Numbered from the stretch's first letter, positions 17,953 through 35,979 are shown. The stretch is 64,000 nucleotides of DNA from Rhizobium grahamii (GCF_009498215.1 NZ_CP043498.1:868001-932000); one strand, 5' to 3'. Made by a program: numbers and translations. The notes: a model not told the origin generated them from the sequence alone.

Positions 17953-18037
17953 GGAGAGATGCCCGAGTGGTTAAAGGGGACGGACTGTAAATCCGTTGGC
18001 TCAGCCTACGTTGGTTCAAATCCAACTCTCTCCACCA
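17953..18037 (+). tRNA. tRNA-Tyr(GUA)
   Basis: Class II tRNA with a long variable arm: acceptor GGAGAGA / TCTCTCC, anticodon loop CTGTAAA giving GUA, T loop TTCAAAT, discriminator A and encoded CCA. It is followed 25 bases later by tRNA-Gly, so both probably come from one transcript. Confidence 0.96.
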
Positions 18038-18061
18038 TTCGTCCTCGGATCGGACCATCCC

Positions 18062-18135
18062 GCGGGTATAGCTCAATGGTAGAGCAGCAGCCTTCCAAGC
18101 TGAATACGCGGGTTCGATTCCCGCTACCCGCTCCA
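18062..18135 (+). tRNA. tRNA-Gly(UCC)
   Basis: Acceptor GCGGGTA / TACCCGC, D arm GCTCAATGGTAGAGC, anticodon loop CTTCCAA giving UCC, T loop TTCGATT, encoded CCA. It is directly downstream of tRNA-Tyr. Confidence 0.96.
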
Positions 18136-18182
18136 GATCCCCAGCATAGCCATTCAGATCGTCATCTTATCTTTGTGTGCTT

Positions 18183-18692
18183 CTAGCCCCAGAGAAGAAC
18201 GAACGGCGAAGCGATCGCGATGATGCCGGCAATCGTCCACCTTTTATTTCCGTAGGTGCTGATGTCCTCCCTCGAAAGCCATTTGCGAACGGCAATGAAG
18301 CCGATCGCGATGATCGCGCTGTAGACGAGCGCGCGGAGAAGGATCGACCATCCGCCCCCGAAAAGGCCGATGGCAATGCCGAAGCCGGTGAGCGCGCCGA
18401 GAATGCCGTATCCGACGTCGAACATCAGTGTCGTCGTCGCCGAAAGCGGCGTCAGCATTTTCGGGAAGGCGATGGCAAAGGCCGCCGTCAGCAGCCAGAT
18501 CGCGACGATCGCCTGCAGCGTCGACGAACTGACGATGGATGTCGCCAAGGCTGGAAGACGTTCGGGCGAGGAGAGGCGGAGGATCTGCGCGACCCAGTCG
18601 ATCGCAGCGGCAAGTATCCACAGTACAAATGCGCAGGCGGCAAAAATCAGAAAGTTGCTTAGGGATCTCTTGGCAATTTCCTTGGGTTCCAT
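18183..18692 (-). CDS. Hypothetical multi-span membrane protein
   Basis: 169 residues from the ATG at 18692 (MEPKEIAKRSLSNF), preceded by GGGAGAC about six bases upstream. The frame stays open further 5' to 18833 but without a ribosome site. Four to five hydrophobic segments are visible: FLIFAACAFVLWILAAAI, TLQAIVAIWLLTAAFAIAF, a Gly-rich GYGILGALTGFGIAIGL, LLRALVYSAIIAIGFIAV and a C-terminal IAGIIAIASPFVLLW. No family is recognised. It is convergent with tRNA-Gly. Confidence 0.7.
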   Translation of the reverse strand: MEPKEIAKRSLSNFLIFAACAFVLWILAAAIDWVAQILRLSSPERLPALATSIVSSSTLQAIVAIWLLTAAFAIAFPKMLTPLSATTTLMFDVGYGILGALTGFGIAIGLFGGGWSILLRALVYSAIIAIGFIAVRKWLSREDISTYGNKRWTIAGIIAIASPFVLLWG

Positions 18693-18871
18693 GCGTTGTC
18701 TCCCAAACAATGCTTTGGCGTCAGGGCTGCGCAGGAAGTAGTACCACATCCTCGACAACCGGCGCCCGTTTTTCGAGAATATATCGGCGCTGCCATTTAC
18801 GATGGATATTGCCGATTGCATGCCCCGTCCCATATGGCCCGCAGGCTAGGAATACGGTCCGCAATTAGGTC

Positions 18872-18900
18872 TTGCGCAATTTCCCCGAAAGCCTTAAACG
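18872..18900 (+). promoter_or_regulatory. Possible tuf promoter
   Basis: TTGCGC (18872-18877), 17-base spacer, TAAACG (18895-18900), 55 bases before the tuf start codon. The match is moderate. It is the best candidate in the gap before this isolated tuf copy. Confidence 0.35.
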
Positions 18901-18955
18901 GCGGCACTAAACCGGTTCGCCGGGGTCATCCATTTCGTTCACAGGAAGCATTCAA

Positions 18956-20131
<1,176 letters not shown>

Positions 20132-20153
20132 TCTTCGGATTATCCAATTGAAG

Positions 20154-20184
20154 AAGCCCCGCTGGAAACAGCGGGGCTTTTTTT
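20154..20184 (+). terminator. Intrinsic terminator after tuf copy 1
   Basis: AAGCCCCGCTG / CAGCGGGGCTT stem, loop GAAA-like, followed by TTTTT. It marks this tuf copy as a monocistronic unit. Confidence 0.92.
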
Positions 20185-20293
20185 GTCCATCCTCCTGTGG
20201 CGCGCTTCGGTGGTGCAATCCCTGCTGTCGGGCACACTTGCGCTTGACCGCGAAGCCGTTATCTATGCCTCCAATTGCATACGGGAGGACATC

Positions 20294-21187
20294 ATGAAAA
20301 AGCGCATTCTCTTTACGGGTGGTTCGGGCAAGGCAGGGCGCCATGCCGTGCCTTGGCTGGTCAATGCCGGCTATGAGGTGCACAACGTCGATCTCGTGCC
20401 GCTGGACAGCCCCGGCGTGACAAACCTGATCGCCGATATCACTGACAGCGGCCAGGTATTCAACGCGCTTTCGATGCACCGGGACTTTCCCGACCTGGAT
20501 GCGGGCAGGGGCGTCCAGCCCTTTGATGCGGTTGTGCATTTCGCGGCAATCCCGCGCATCCTCATCAAGCCTGACAACGAGACCTTCCGCATCAATACGA
20601 TGGGGACTTACAATGTCATCGAAGCGGCAGTGAAGCTCGGCATCCGTAAGATCATCATCGCCTCCAGCGAAACGACCTATGGCGTCTGCTTTGCCGAAGG
20701 CCATCGGGATTTCCACCAGTTCCCGCTGGAAGAGGATTACGACGTCGATCCAATGGATTCCTACGGCCTCTCCAAGGTCGTGAACGAGAAGACGGCCCGC
20801 GCCTTTGCGGAGCGCTCCGGCTTCGACATCTATGCGCTGCGGATCGGCAACGTCATCGAGCCGCACGAATACGAGCGCTTCCCGACCTACTTTGCCAATC
20901 CGGAGATGCGCAAGCGTATCGCCTGGAGCTACATCGACGCACGCGATCTGGGTCAGATCTGCCATCTGTGCATCGAGAAGGACGGCCTCGGTTTCCAGGT
21001 CTTCAATGCCGCCAACGATACCGTTTCGGCCAATACGCCGTCAAAGGAACTCGCGCGGCGATTCTATCCGAACGTGCCGTTCCAGCGCGAGATCGGCGAA
21101 TATGAAGGCCTGCTTTCCAACCGGAAGATCCGCGAAGTGCTTGGTTTCAAGGAAGAGCACGACTGGCGGAAATACGTGAAGGTGTGA
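20294..21187 (+). CDS. NAD-dependent epimerase/dehydratase (extended SDR)
   Basis: 297 residues, cytoplasmic. N-terminal Rossmann motif GGSGKAGRH (TGxxGxxG type) at about 8-16, DLVPLDSP at the end of beta-2 giving NAD preference, VHFAAIPRI, and the active-site triad with Ser in ASSETTYG and YGLSK (Tyr-x-x-x-Lys). The C-terminal part (NTPSKELARRFYPNV) is the substrate-binding region. The substrate is probably a nucleotide sugar or uronate-like sugar; it cannot be fixed further. ATG 20294 follows GGGAGGAC at a good distance; a longer frame from 20183 overlaps the terminator. It interrupts the usual tuf to tRNA-Trp order. Confidence 0.85.
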   Translation: MKKRILFTGGSGKAGRHAVPWLVNAGYEVHNVDLVPLDSPGVTNLIADITDSGQVFNALSMHRDFPDLDAGRGVQPFDAVVHFAAIPRILIKPDNETFRINTMGTYNVIEAAVKLGIRKIIIASSETTYGVCFAEGHRDFHQFPLEEDYDVDPMDSYGLSKVVNEKTARAFAERSGFDIYALRIGNVIEPHEYERFPTYFANPEMRKRIAWSYIDARDLGQICHLCIEKDGLGFQVFNAANDTVSANTPSKELARRFYPNVPFQREIGEYEGLLSNRKIREVLGFKEEHDWRKYVKV

Positions 21188-21235
21188 TTGACGGGACTTG
21201 TGGCGACGCAGGATTGGAAAAATCGAAAAACGCAC

Positions 21236-21264
21236 TTGCCAATCCTGCGCCGCCGCCTTAAAGG
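21236..21264 (+). promoter_or_regulatory. Possible promoter for tRNA-Trp
   Basis: TTGCCA (21236-21241), 17-base spacer, TAAAGG (21259-21264), about 60 bases before the tRNA. It resembles the candidate box ahead of tuf copy 1. Confidence 0.3.
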
Positions 21265-21326
21265 AGCGCCATGCTTGCAGTTTCGCTTCGCGGCCGATCG
21301 GTCAAGAAGCTGAATGTAAAGCGTAA

Positions 21327-21402
21327 AGGGGTATAGCTCAGCTGGTAGAGCGGCGGTCTCCAAAACCGCAGGTCGGGGGTTCGAGCCCCTCTGCCCCTGC
21401 CA
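21327..21402 (+). tRNA. tRNA-Trp(CCA)
   Basis: Acceptor AGGGGTA / TGCCCCT, D arm GCTCAGCTGGTAGAGC, anticodon loop CTCCAAA giving CCA, T loop TTCGAGC, discriminator G, encoded CCA. tRNA-Trp beside secE-nusG is a conserved arrangement in many proteobacteria. Here a glycosyltransferase gene has come between. Confidence 0.96.
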
Positions 21403-21596
21403 TTTTCTCCAAAGACGGTCATTTTGCATCGGTACGCCGTATGGTTGCGTCGCCGCTGATCGCTCGCTGTTAACGCTTTTCTTTCGCTTCCCGTGTCATT
21501 GCTATAGCTGGATTGCCCGAGCAGCCCCGTGCTTGCCGGGAAACGAAACCTCTAGCGGCGTGTGCTTCACTTGGCTGAGATCGGTACCTGCGGCAA

Positions 21597-23192
21597 ATGA
21601 GCGATGAAACCATGAGCGATACTGCCGCCGCTTTTCCGCGAGCGCGCAGTGGCAACGGGGCTTCAGCACCCGCGTCATATCTCGCGGGTGCGCGCTTCTG
21701 GATCTGTGCCTTTGCTATTGTCGTCGTCGCGCTCTGCCTGCGGCTGCCGACTCTATCCAGCCGGTCGCTGTGGCTGGATGAAGCTTACAGCGCCTGGTTT
21801 GCGGCTTTGCCGCTTCGCGAATTGTGGACCGATGTCCCGCTCTATGAGACGCATCCGCCGTTCTATTACGCTCTGTTGAAGGGATGGGCGGCGCTGTTCG
21901 GCACAACGGAATGGGGCCTTCGCGGCCTGTCGGTCTTCGCCAGCGTGCTGACCGTGCTTTCTGTAGCGATCTCGGGCCGGTTGCTACGGCTTGGTGGCAA
22001 GGGTGAGGCGGCGGCCCTGATTGCAGGCTTGCTGCTCGCCGCCAATGCGGGCAACATCTTCTTCGCTCAGCAGGCGCGTCCCTATGCGTTGGAAACGCTC
22101 ACCGCGACCCTCGCGATCATCTCGTCCGTTGCGCTTTTTCATGCGATGGCCGTTCAGTTGCCTGGAAGATTCCGCGTCACGCCGGTGCTGACGCCGGCGA
22201 TCGCGCTGGCCGCGTCAGGCGGCGTAACCCTGTGGCTTCACAATACCGCTGTGTTCATCGCCTTCGGCATTTGGGTTGGTCTCTGCCTTTCGATCCTGCT
22301 GTTTCTTCCCGGACGTCGCGTGAGGTCCCTCGGTGTGGCGGTCGGGGCCGGTCTCGCTGCCCTGGCGATCTGGGCTCCGTATTTGCCGATGTACTTCTGG
22401 CAGAGCCAGCATTTCGCAAGGCTTTCCTTCTGGGTAACAACGAGCAGGCAGGATCTTATCTCCGCATGGATCCTCGCGTCGGGCGGTGATATCCCTGCCG
22501 CCGCAGCCGCTATCTTGGCCGCCATAGGGTGGTTCGCGCTTTGGAGGGCCGACCGGCCAACGGCTTTGAACCTACTGATCGTACTGTTCCTGCCGCTTTC
22601 GATGGTTCTCGCGATCAGCTTCACGATCAAGCCTATCTACATCAGCCGGTTGTTCGAATGGTTGGCACCGCTGGCGATGCTGCTTGTCGCGGTTGGTATC
22701 GTCAGCGTTTGGAAGAACCCGGCTGTTAAGGCCTTCGTTCTCGTTGGTTTCCTGGCGTTGAGCGCGATGGACGTTGCGAGAGGATATGCCCACATTGTCG
22801 AAGATCCGAGACGGATGGCGGAAGACATAGCCGCCGTCGCGGAAGCGGGCGATGTGGTCGTGGCGACGCCAAGCGAGCTCAGCGTCGAACTGCTCTATTA
22901 CGCCGAGGGACGTCTCGGCTTCCCGCCGATCGTCTATGTTCCCGGGCCATTTCCCGTGCGTGATGAGAGTGGCGGTCGCACGTTCGTCAGCAACCTCGGG
23001 GCCCCCGTTGTCATGGTAGCTGACGTTCAGAAAATGGCCGCAGCTATCCAGAGCTACCGCCGCGTGTGGCTGATCACCCGCTCGGAGGGGCTATACGATC
23101 CGGATGAACTCGTGAGAGGTGAACTCTCTTCCTCGAAGCGTGCGACGCAGACCGCAAACTACTTCGGCACCACCGTGACACTGTTCGAGTAA
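21597..23192 (+). CDS. GT39/ArnT-like membrane glycosyltransferase
   Basis: 531 residues with about 10-12 membrane helices. The first helix is followed by the periplasmic loop SRSLWLDEAYSAW (acidic catalytic motif of the lipid-linked sugar transferases), then YETHPPFYYALL and QQARPYAL, which are signatures of the PMT/ArnT superfamily. A soluble periplasmic tail (about 420-531) ends the protein. Members move a sugar from a polyprenyl phosphate carrier to a surface molecule; donor and acceptor are not readable here. Two ATGs lie 15 bases apart; the first is used. It separates tRNA-Trp from secE. Confidence 0.82.
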   Translation: MSDETMSDTAAAFPRARSGNGASAPASYLAGARFWICAFAIVVVALCLRLPTLSSRSLWLDEAYSAWFAALPLRELWTDVPLYETHPPFYYALLKGWAALFGTTEWGLRGLSVFASVLTVLSVAISGRLLRLGGKGEAAALIAGLLLAANAGNIFFAQQARPYALETLTATLAIISSVALFHAMAVQLPGRFRVTPVLTPAIALAASGGVTLWLHNTAVFIAFGIWVGLCLSILLFLPGRRVRSLGVAVGAGLAALAIWAPYLPMYFWQSQHFARLSFWVTTSRQDLISAWILASGGDIPAAAAAILAAIGWFALWRADRPTALNLLIVLFLPLSMVLAISFTIKPIYISRLFEWLAPLAMLLVAVGIVSVWKNPAVKAFVLVGFLALSAMDVARGYAHIVEDPRRMAEDIAAVAEAGDVVVATPSELSVELLYYAEGRLGFPPIVYVPGPFPVRDESGGRTFVSNLGAPVVMVADVQKMAAAIQSYRRVWLITRSEGLYDPDELVRGELSSSKRATQTANYFGTTVTLFE

Positions 23193-23491
23193 CGACCGCT
23201 CAGAGCGACGCCCCGGCAAAAGATTTCGGAGAAGCATTGCAATTCCGGCAGTGGTCGTGCTAATCACCGCGACCGAAAGGAGGACGTAGCTTGACGTCTT
23301 CCAGTAGGAGAGGGCGGTGCCAAGTGCCTGGTCGCAGGACCCGTGCAGCCGGCATCGTGATCGCCAATTTCGTTAAACTTCGGTTTCCCTCTTGTGCAAT
23401 TGGGAATCGGTGTTTATGTAAGGTTCAACAGACACGCGGTGCGTGGGGCTGATAGTTTCAGCTTTACGCGCCGTAATTGCGTGGGCAGTCG
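23193..23491. other. Intergenic region before secE, with a possible membrane-protein remnant
   Basis: No complete gene. On the minus strand a frame at about 23200-23350 encodes a 40-residue stretch with a hydrophobic segment (SSYVLLSVAVISTTTAGIAM) followed by a basic end, but it has no usable start and is blocked by a stop upstream. It could be the worn tail of a lost membrane-protein gene. The plus strand contains the likely secE promoter. Confidence 0.35.
23392..23420 (+). promoter_or_regulatory. Possible promoter of the secE-nusG operon
   Basis: TTGTGC (23392-23397), 17-base spacer, TATGTA (23415-23420), about 72 bases before the secE start codon. It is needed because the preceding glycosyltransferase gene is an unlikely source of constitutive transcription. 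Confidence 0.4.
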
Positions 23492-23692
23492 ATGGCATCC
23501 AAAACTAATCCACTTACGTTTCTGCGGCAGGTTCGCTCCGAGACGGCGAAAGTTACCTGGCCTTCGCGCCGCGAGACGATGATCTCGACGGTCATGGTGC
23601 TTGTGATGGTGATCTTTGCTGCGCTGTTCTTTTTTGCTGCGGACCAGCTCATCGGCTGGTTGTTGAGCTTCGTGCTGAACGTCGGCAACTGA
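23492..23692 (+). CDS. secE: Protein translocase subunit SecE
   Basis: 66-residue essential partner of SecY. Amphipathic N-terminus (NPLTFLRQVRSETAKVTWPSR, carrying the conserved KVTWPSR(R)ET surface helix) followed by one membrane helix (MVLVMVIFAALFFFAADQLI). This is the single-span short form normal for alphaproteobacteria. An upstream in-frame Met five codons earlier is possible but less likely. It is followed 17 bases later by nusG. Confidence 0.94.
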   Translation: MASKTNPLTFLRQVRSETAKVTWPSRRETMISTVMVLVMVIFAALFFFAADQLIGWLLSFVLNVGN

Positions 23693-23709
23693 TCGGGTGG
23701 AGTGGTAAC

Positions 23710-24240
23710 ATGGCGGCACGTTGGTACATCGTCCACGCGTATTCGAATTTTGAGAAGAAGGTGGCTGAATCCATTGAGGAGAAGGCCAGGCAGAAGGGAC
23801 TCGAGCATCTTTTTGAGAAGATTCTCGTTCCGACTGAAAAGGTGGTTGAGGTGCGTCGCGGCCGTAAGGTCGATTCCGAGCGCAAGTTCTTCCCGGGTTA
23901 TGTTCTTGTGCGTGCAAACCTCACGGACGAAGCCTACCACCTGATCAAGAATACGCCGAAGGTTACCGGCTTTCTCGGCTCTGATAACAAGCCTGTTCCG
24001 ATTCCGGACTATGAGGCCGACCGTATTCTCGGTCAGGTTCAGGAGGGTGTCGAGCGGCCGAAGGCATCTGTTACCTTCGAGATCGGCGAGCAGGTCCGCG
24101 TTTCCGATGGTCCTTTCGCCTCGTTCAACGGCACGGTTCAGGATGTGGACGAAGAGCGTTCGCGCCTGAAGGTGGAAGTGTCGATCTTTGGCCGCGCTAC
24201 GCCGGTCGAACTGGAATACGCTCAGGTCGAGAAGGTTTGA
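23710..24240 (+). CDS. nusG: Transcription termination/antitermination factor NusG
   Basis: 176 residues. The NGN domain (about 1-115; WYIVHAYSNFEKKVAESI, FFPGYVLVRANL) binds the RNA polymerase clamp helices and suppresses pausing. The C-terminal KOW domain (about 120-176; GEQVRVSDGPFASFNGTV, EYAQVEKV) contacts Rho or ribosomal protein S10. Length and domain order are standard. It is followed by a 172-base leader before rplK. Confidence 0.96.
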   Translation: MAARWYIVHAYSNFEKKVAESIEEKARQKGLEHLFEKILVPTEKVVEVRRGRKVDSERKFFPGYVLVRANLTDEAYHLIKNTPKVTGFLGSDNKPVPIPDYEADRILGQVQEGVERPKASVTFEIGEQVRVSDGPFASFNGTVQDVDEERSRLKVEVSIFGRATPVELEYAQVEKV

Positions 24241-24412
24241 GTTCGGACGTAAGCCGGCGACGGCTTATGTCCTTGCGGCGAAGGCCGTAAAGCGCGTGGA
24301 AGGTGAGGGCACCTTAGCCGGGTCCTAAAATCCGAACCACGCAACCGCAGCCGCCGGAGCGATCCGGCATTTATTGGTCGGGCAACCGACCGTCAGTGAA
24401 AGGCAGAGAGAT
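24241..24412 (+). promoter_or_regulatory. rplK leader (possible L1 control site)
   Basis: 172-base untranslated region between nusG and rplK. It contains GTAAGCCGGCGACGGCTTA, a GC hairpin, and GGTGAGGGCACC (another short hairpin). In other bacteria L1 represses the rplK-rplA mRNA by binding a leader element that mimics its 23S site. The presence of structured leader here fits that, but I cannot confirm the L1 motif by eye. Confidence 0.35.
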
Positions 24413-24844
24413 ATGGCTAAGAAAGTTGCAGGCCAGCTCAAGCTTCAGGTTAAGGCAGGATCGGCAAACCCGTCCCCGCCAATCGGCCCGGCGCTTGGTC
24501 AGCGTGGCATTAACATCATGGAATTCTGCAAGGCGTTTAACGCCGCTACGCAGGAAATGGAAAAGGGTATGCCGATCCCGGTCGTCATCACCTATTACCA
24601 GGACAAGTCCTTCACCTTCGCTATGAAGCAGCCGCCGGTTAGCTACTGGCTGAAGAAGGAAGCGAAGATCACGTCCGGTTCGAAGACGCCTGGCAAGGGC
24701 GCTACCGCCGGCAAGCTCACCAAGGCTCAGATCAAGACGATCGCAGAAGCCAAGATGAAGGATCTGAACGCAGCGGATATCGAAGGTGCAATGGCGATGA
24801 TCGAGGGCTCTGCCCGCGCCATGGGCCTGGAAGTGGTAGGATAA
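24413..24844 (+). CDS. rplK: 50S ribosomal protein L11
   Basis: 143 residues. N-terminal domain with the conserved proline-rich [21 protein letters not shown] that interacts with EF-G and thiostrepton site, and C-terminal 23S GTPase-centre-binding domain ([25 protein letters not shown]). ATG 24413 is preceded by GGCAGAGAG. A longer upstream in-frame Met is a read-in of the leader. Four bases separate it from rplA. Confidence 0.97.
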   Translation: MAKKVAGQLKLQVKAGSANPSPPIGPALGQRGINIMEFCKAFNAATQEMEKGMPIPVVITYYQDKSFTFAMKQPPVSYWLKKEAKITSGSKTPGKGATAGKLTKAQIKTIAEAKMKDLNAADIEGAMAMIEGSARAMGLEVVG

Positions 24845-24848
24845 GACC

Positions 24849-25547
24849 ATGGCTGGCAAGCGCACCAAGAAGATCAACGAAGGTGTTGATCCCACGAAGC
24901 TCTACGCTCTGAACCTCGCCATCGGCATGGTCAAGGAACGGGCTATCGCCAAGTTCGACGAAACCGTCGAAGTATCGATGAACCTGGGTGTTGACCCGCG
25001 TCACGCAGACCAGATGGTCCGCGGCGTTGTCAACCTGCCGAACGGCACCGGCCGTGACGTTCGCGTTGCTGTCTTCGCTCGTGGCGCCAAGGCTGATGAA
25101 GCCAAGGCAGCTGGCGCAGATATCGTCGGCGCTGAAGAGCTCGTCGAAATCGTCCAGGGCGGCAAGATCGATTTCGATCGTTGCATCGCGACCCCGGACA
25201 TGATGCCGCTCGTCGGTCGCCTCGGTAAGGTTCTCGGCCCGCGTGGCATGATGCCGAACCCGAAGGTTGGTACGGTTACGATGGACGTTGCTGGTGCCGT
25301 TAAGGCGTCCAAGGGCGGCGCTGTCGAGTTCCGCGTCGAAAAGGCTGGTATCGTCCACGCTGGTATCGGCAAGGCTTCGTTCGACGCCAAGGCGCTGGAA
25401 GAAAACATCCGCGCCTTCGCTGACGCCGTCATCAAGGCAAAGCCGACTGGCGCCAAGGGCAACTACGTCAAGCGCGTAGCGATCTCTTCGACCATGGGCC
25501 CGGGCGTCAAGATCGACCCGTCGTCCGTTACGGCTCCGGCCGCTTAA
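24849..25547 (+). CDS. rplA: 50S ribosomal protein L1
   Basis: 232 residues, two-domain L1-stalk protein that binds 23S rRNA and its own mRNA. Conserved blocks are [50 protein letters not shown] and [10 protein letters not shown] near the C-terminus. It is translationally coupled to rplK by a four-base gap. Confidence 0.97.
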   Translation: MAGKRTKKINEGVDPTKLYALNLAIGMVKERAIAKFDETVEVSMNLGVDPRHADQMVRGVVNLPNGTGRDVRVAVFARGAKADEAKAAGADIVGAEELVEIVQGGKIDFDRCIATPDMMPLVGRLGKVLGPRGMMPNPKVGTVTMDVAGAVKASKGGAVEFRVEKAGIVHAGIGKASFDAKALEENIRAFADAVIKAKPTGAKGNYVKRVAISSTMGPGVKIDPSSVTAPAA

Positions 25548-25873
25548 TAAATTCGCCGGGCTTCGGTCCGGCTCAAGAATTCCGGCCTCGCAAGGGGCCG
25601 GAGTATTCCGGAGAAATCCGGAATCCTGTCCGAGATTGCAGGTGGTTTTCCCTTAATCACTTGGCCTGCATGAGACGGGTAAGACCCGAATTGCTTGAAG
25701 CTCTGCTTCGATGAATTTGGTTCGAGCCTAGGATGCCTTGTGCCTCTCAGCCTTAACTGGCGCGGAGCGCGAGGGGACAGGATCCTCAAGCGTCGCTTGG
25801 GATCTCTTTTGATCCCGAGAGGCAAAGGCAACCCGATGGGCCCGTTTACGGTCCCATCTACTGGAGATAGGCA
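25548..25873 (+). promoter_or_regulatory. rplJ leader (L10-leader candidate)
   Basis: 326 bases without a gene. Three to four hairpins are visible: CCGGCCTCGCAAGGGGCCGG (25581-25600), ATTCCGGAGAAATCCGGAAT (25605-25624), and GGATCTCTTTTGATCC near 25798-25815 followed by a purine-rich stretch. The position before rplJ-rplL is where the L10(L12) complex represses its own translation in other bacteria. It probably also holds a promoter for rplJL-rpoBC, since rplK-rplA end just before. Confidence 0.5.
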
Positions 25874-26392
25874 GTGGAAAGAGCGGAAAAACGCGAATTC
25901 GTCACGGAACTGAACGAAGTCTTCAAGGCTTCGGGCTCGGTTGTCGTGGCCCACTATGCTGGTGCTACAGTCGCGCAGATGAACGACTTCCGTTCCAAGA
26001 TGCGCGCAGCTGGCGGTACCGTCAAAGTCGCGAAGAACCGCCTGGCCAAGATCGCCCTTCAGGGTACGGAAGCGGAAGGGATTTCCAATCTCTTTAACGG
26101 TCAGACGCTCATTGCTTACAGCAATGACCCGATCACCGCTCCGAAAGTCGTCGTGGATTTCGCCAAGACCAACGATAAGATCGTTGTTTTGGGCGGCGCC
26201 ATGGGAACAACGACGCTCAACGCAGAAGCAGTCAAGTCGCTCGCGACCCTGCCTTCGTTGGACGAACTGCGCGCGAAGCTGCTGGGCATGATCCAGACTC
26301 CGGCTACCCGCATCGCAGGCGTTGTTGCAGCACCGGCAAGCCAGCTTGCTCGTGTGTTTTCGGCTTACGCCAAGAAGGACGAAGCCGCATAA
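25874..26392 (+). CDS. rplJ: 50S ribosomal protein L10
   Basis: 172 residues, base of the L7/L12 stalk. N-terminal rRNA-binding domain ([34 protein letters not shown]), C-terminal helix ([24 protein letters not shown]) that docks L12 dimers. The start is GTG with a good GGAG ribosome site (CTGGAGATAGGCA) upstream. The start is preceded by a structured leader that is a likely autoregulatory target. Confidence 0.96.
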   Translation: MERAEKREFVTELNEVFKASGSVVVAHYAGATVAQMNDFRSKMRAAGGTVKVAKNRLAKIALQGTEAEGISNLFNGQTLIAYSNDPITAPKVVVDFAKTNDKIVVLGGAMGTTTLNAEAVKSLATLPSLDELRAKLLGMIQTPATRIAGVVAAPASQLARVFSAYAKKDEAA

Positions 26393-26450
26393 GGCGGTTT
26401 TTTGCTGTTTATAAACAACCGGTTCGAACCGAACATAAGGAATTGATACA

Positions 26451-26828
26451 ATGGCTGATCTCGCAAAGATCGTAGACGACCTCTCCTCGCTGACCGTTCT
26501 GGAAGCTGCAGAACTGTCCAAGCTTCTCGAAGAAAAGTGGGGCGTTTCCGCTGCTGCTCCGGTAGCAGTTGCTGCTGCTGGCGGTGGCGCTGCTCCGGCT
26601 GCTGCTGAAGAAGAAAAGACCGAGTTCGACGTTATCCTGGCTGACGCCGGCGCTAACAAGATCAACGTCATCAAGGAAGTTCGCGGCATCACCGGCCTCG
26701 GCCTGAAGGAAGCTAAGGACCTCGTTGAAGCCGCTCCGAAGGCTGTCAAGGAAGCTGTTTCCAAGGCTGAAGCTGCCGACATCAAGAAGAAGCTTGAAGA
26801 CGCCGGCGCTAAGGTCGACGTTAAGTAA
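26451..26828 (+). CDS. rplL: 50S ribosomal protein L7/L12
   Basis: 125 residues. N-terminal dimerisation helices ([27 protein letters not shown]), an Ala/Gly-rich hinge, and the C-terminal factor-binding domain ([34 protein letters not shown]). It recruits translation GTPases. Heavy use of GCT/GCC Ala codons fits very high expression. Confidence 0.97.
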   Translation: MADLAKIVDDLSSLTVLEAAELSKLLEEKWGVSAAAPVAVAAAGGGAAPAAAEEEKTEFDVILADAGANKINVIKEVRGITGLGLKEAKDLVEAAPKAVKEAVSKAEAADIKKKLEDAGAKVDVK

Positions 26829-27085
26829 TCTTGAATTGCATCTGGGAGGCTGGATTTCCGGCCTCCCATTTGCCGTTTTCCGGAACGAATTACCCAAAAG
26901 CCGCTTGAAAACGGCTTTTGGGTAATGGGTTCTTCAAGAGGATGGTCTCGAACCGAGACGCGAAGGCAATCCGGCCTCGTATTTCGGGAAGTGAGACGAG
27001 ATTGAAGTACACATTGATTGACGGGGTCGACTGGCCATCGGTTCCCGTCCGTTGCAGGCCCGGATGCAATTTTGAAGGAGCGACG
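26829..27085 (+). other. rplL-rpoB intergenic region with two hairpins
   Basis: 257 bases. GGGAGGC / GCCTCCC (26844-26867) followed by ATTTGCCGTTTTC, and 26890-26925 with a perfect 14-base-pair stem TTACCCAAAAGCCG / CGGCTTTTGGGTAA around an eight-base loop. Neither is followed by a clean U-run. They are likely a partial attenuator and/or RNase III site that lowers rpoB output relative to ribosomal stalk proteins, as known in E. coli. Confidence 0.6.
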
Positions 27086-31222
<4,137 letters not shown>

Positions 31223-31410
31223 CCACTTGATAGGGTGTGCGCTGTAATGCAGCGCACACCGTTCCCGCCTGGGCCCCGTAACGTGTTGGCCGGGCAGGGA
31301 CGTTTCTGCCGCATTTTGCGGTTATAGTCGTTTTTCGCTATGGCGCGGCTCCCGGGAATTTGCCGCTTGCCATCGCAGTTGAGGGCTTCAAGCCCATGAA
31401 GGAGACAGGC
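31223..31410 (+). promoter_or_regulatory. rpoB-rpoC intergenic spacer with a strong hairpin
   Basis: 188 bases, unusually long for this pair. A perfect 11-base-pair stem GGTGTGCGCTG / CAGCGCACACC with loop TAATG (31234-31260) lies 12 bases after the rpoB stop, and a second imperfect GC hairpin follows (about 31265-31305). There is no T-run, so RNase processing or pausing is more likely than termination. Confidence 0.5.
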
Positions 31411-35622
<4,212 letters not shown>

Positions 35623-35645
35623 TCGGCAGTCTGGTCCAAGAATTG

Positions 35646-35679
35646 AAAAGCCGCCCGGAGCGATCCGGGCGGCTTTTTT
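35646..35679 (+). terminator. Intrinsic terminator of the rpoBC operon
   Basis: AAAAGCCGCCCGGA / TCCGGGCGGCTTTT stem with loop GCGA, followed by TTTTTTG. It is strong and ends the secE-rpoC unit. Confidence 0.94.
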
Positions 35680-35829
35680 GTTTGAGAAGAACAATGCGGG
35701 CGCGTTGATGCCGGCGATAGCCCGAACGAACCGTTGGTCGCATCTAGCGAGCTCAAGTGGGTTGAAACATATCAAATAGTCGGCAATGTTACGATGTTTT
35801 GCGACTCTCTTCCAGAAACAACGAGGCCG

Positions 35830-35979
35830 ATGTCAAACAACGAGCGCTCAGCGGGCGACGACAGCGGGAGCGCTATATTTAGGCGCGCCGATCTGGAGCG
35901 TCATCTCAAGGCTCGTTGGAATGAACGAGGCGAAGCGCTTGGTGACAATGAGCGGCTGGCGTTTCTGTTCCGGAGCTAG
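35830..35979 (+). pseudogene. Possible 5' part of a frameshifted accessory gene
   Basis: A 49-residue frame (MSNNERSAGDD...NERLAFLFRS stop) with GAGG just upstream of its ATG. It overlaps, in a different frame, the upstream open extension of the next gene. Joining them by a -1 shift near 35970 gives a smooth protein reading NERLAFLFR then ELVSHSLSRNAGIDLPYVDLW, consistent with one gene broken by an indel (or a sequencing error). In its own frame it does not resemble a complete protein. Confidence 0.4.

Noticed and set aside
26918-27085. Earlier in-frame starts for rpoB, also for rplK, rplD, rpsQ, rpsN, rpsM and rpsK
   Set aside because: They extend into leaders or neighbouring genes, while the shorter starts have proper ribosome sites and match family N-termini.
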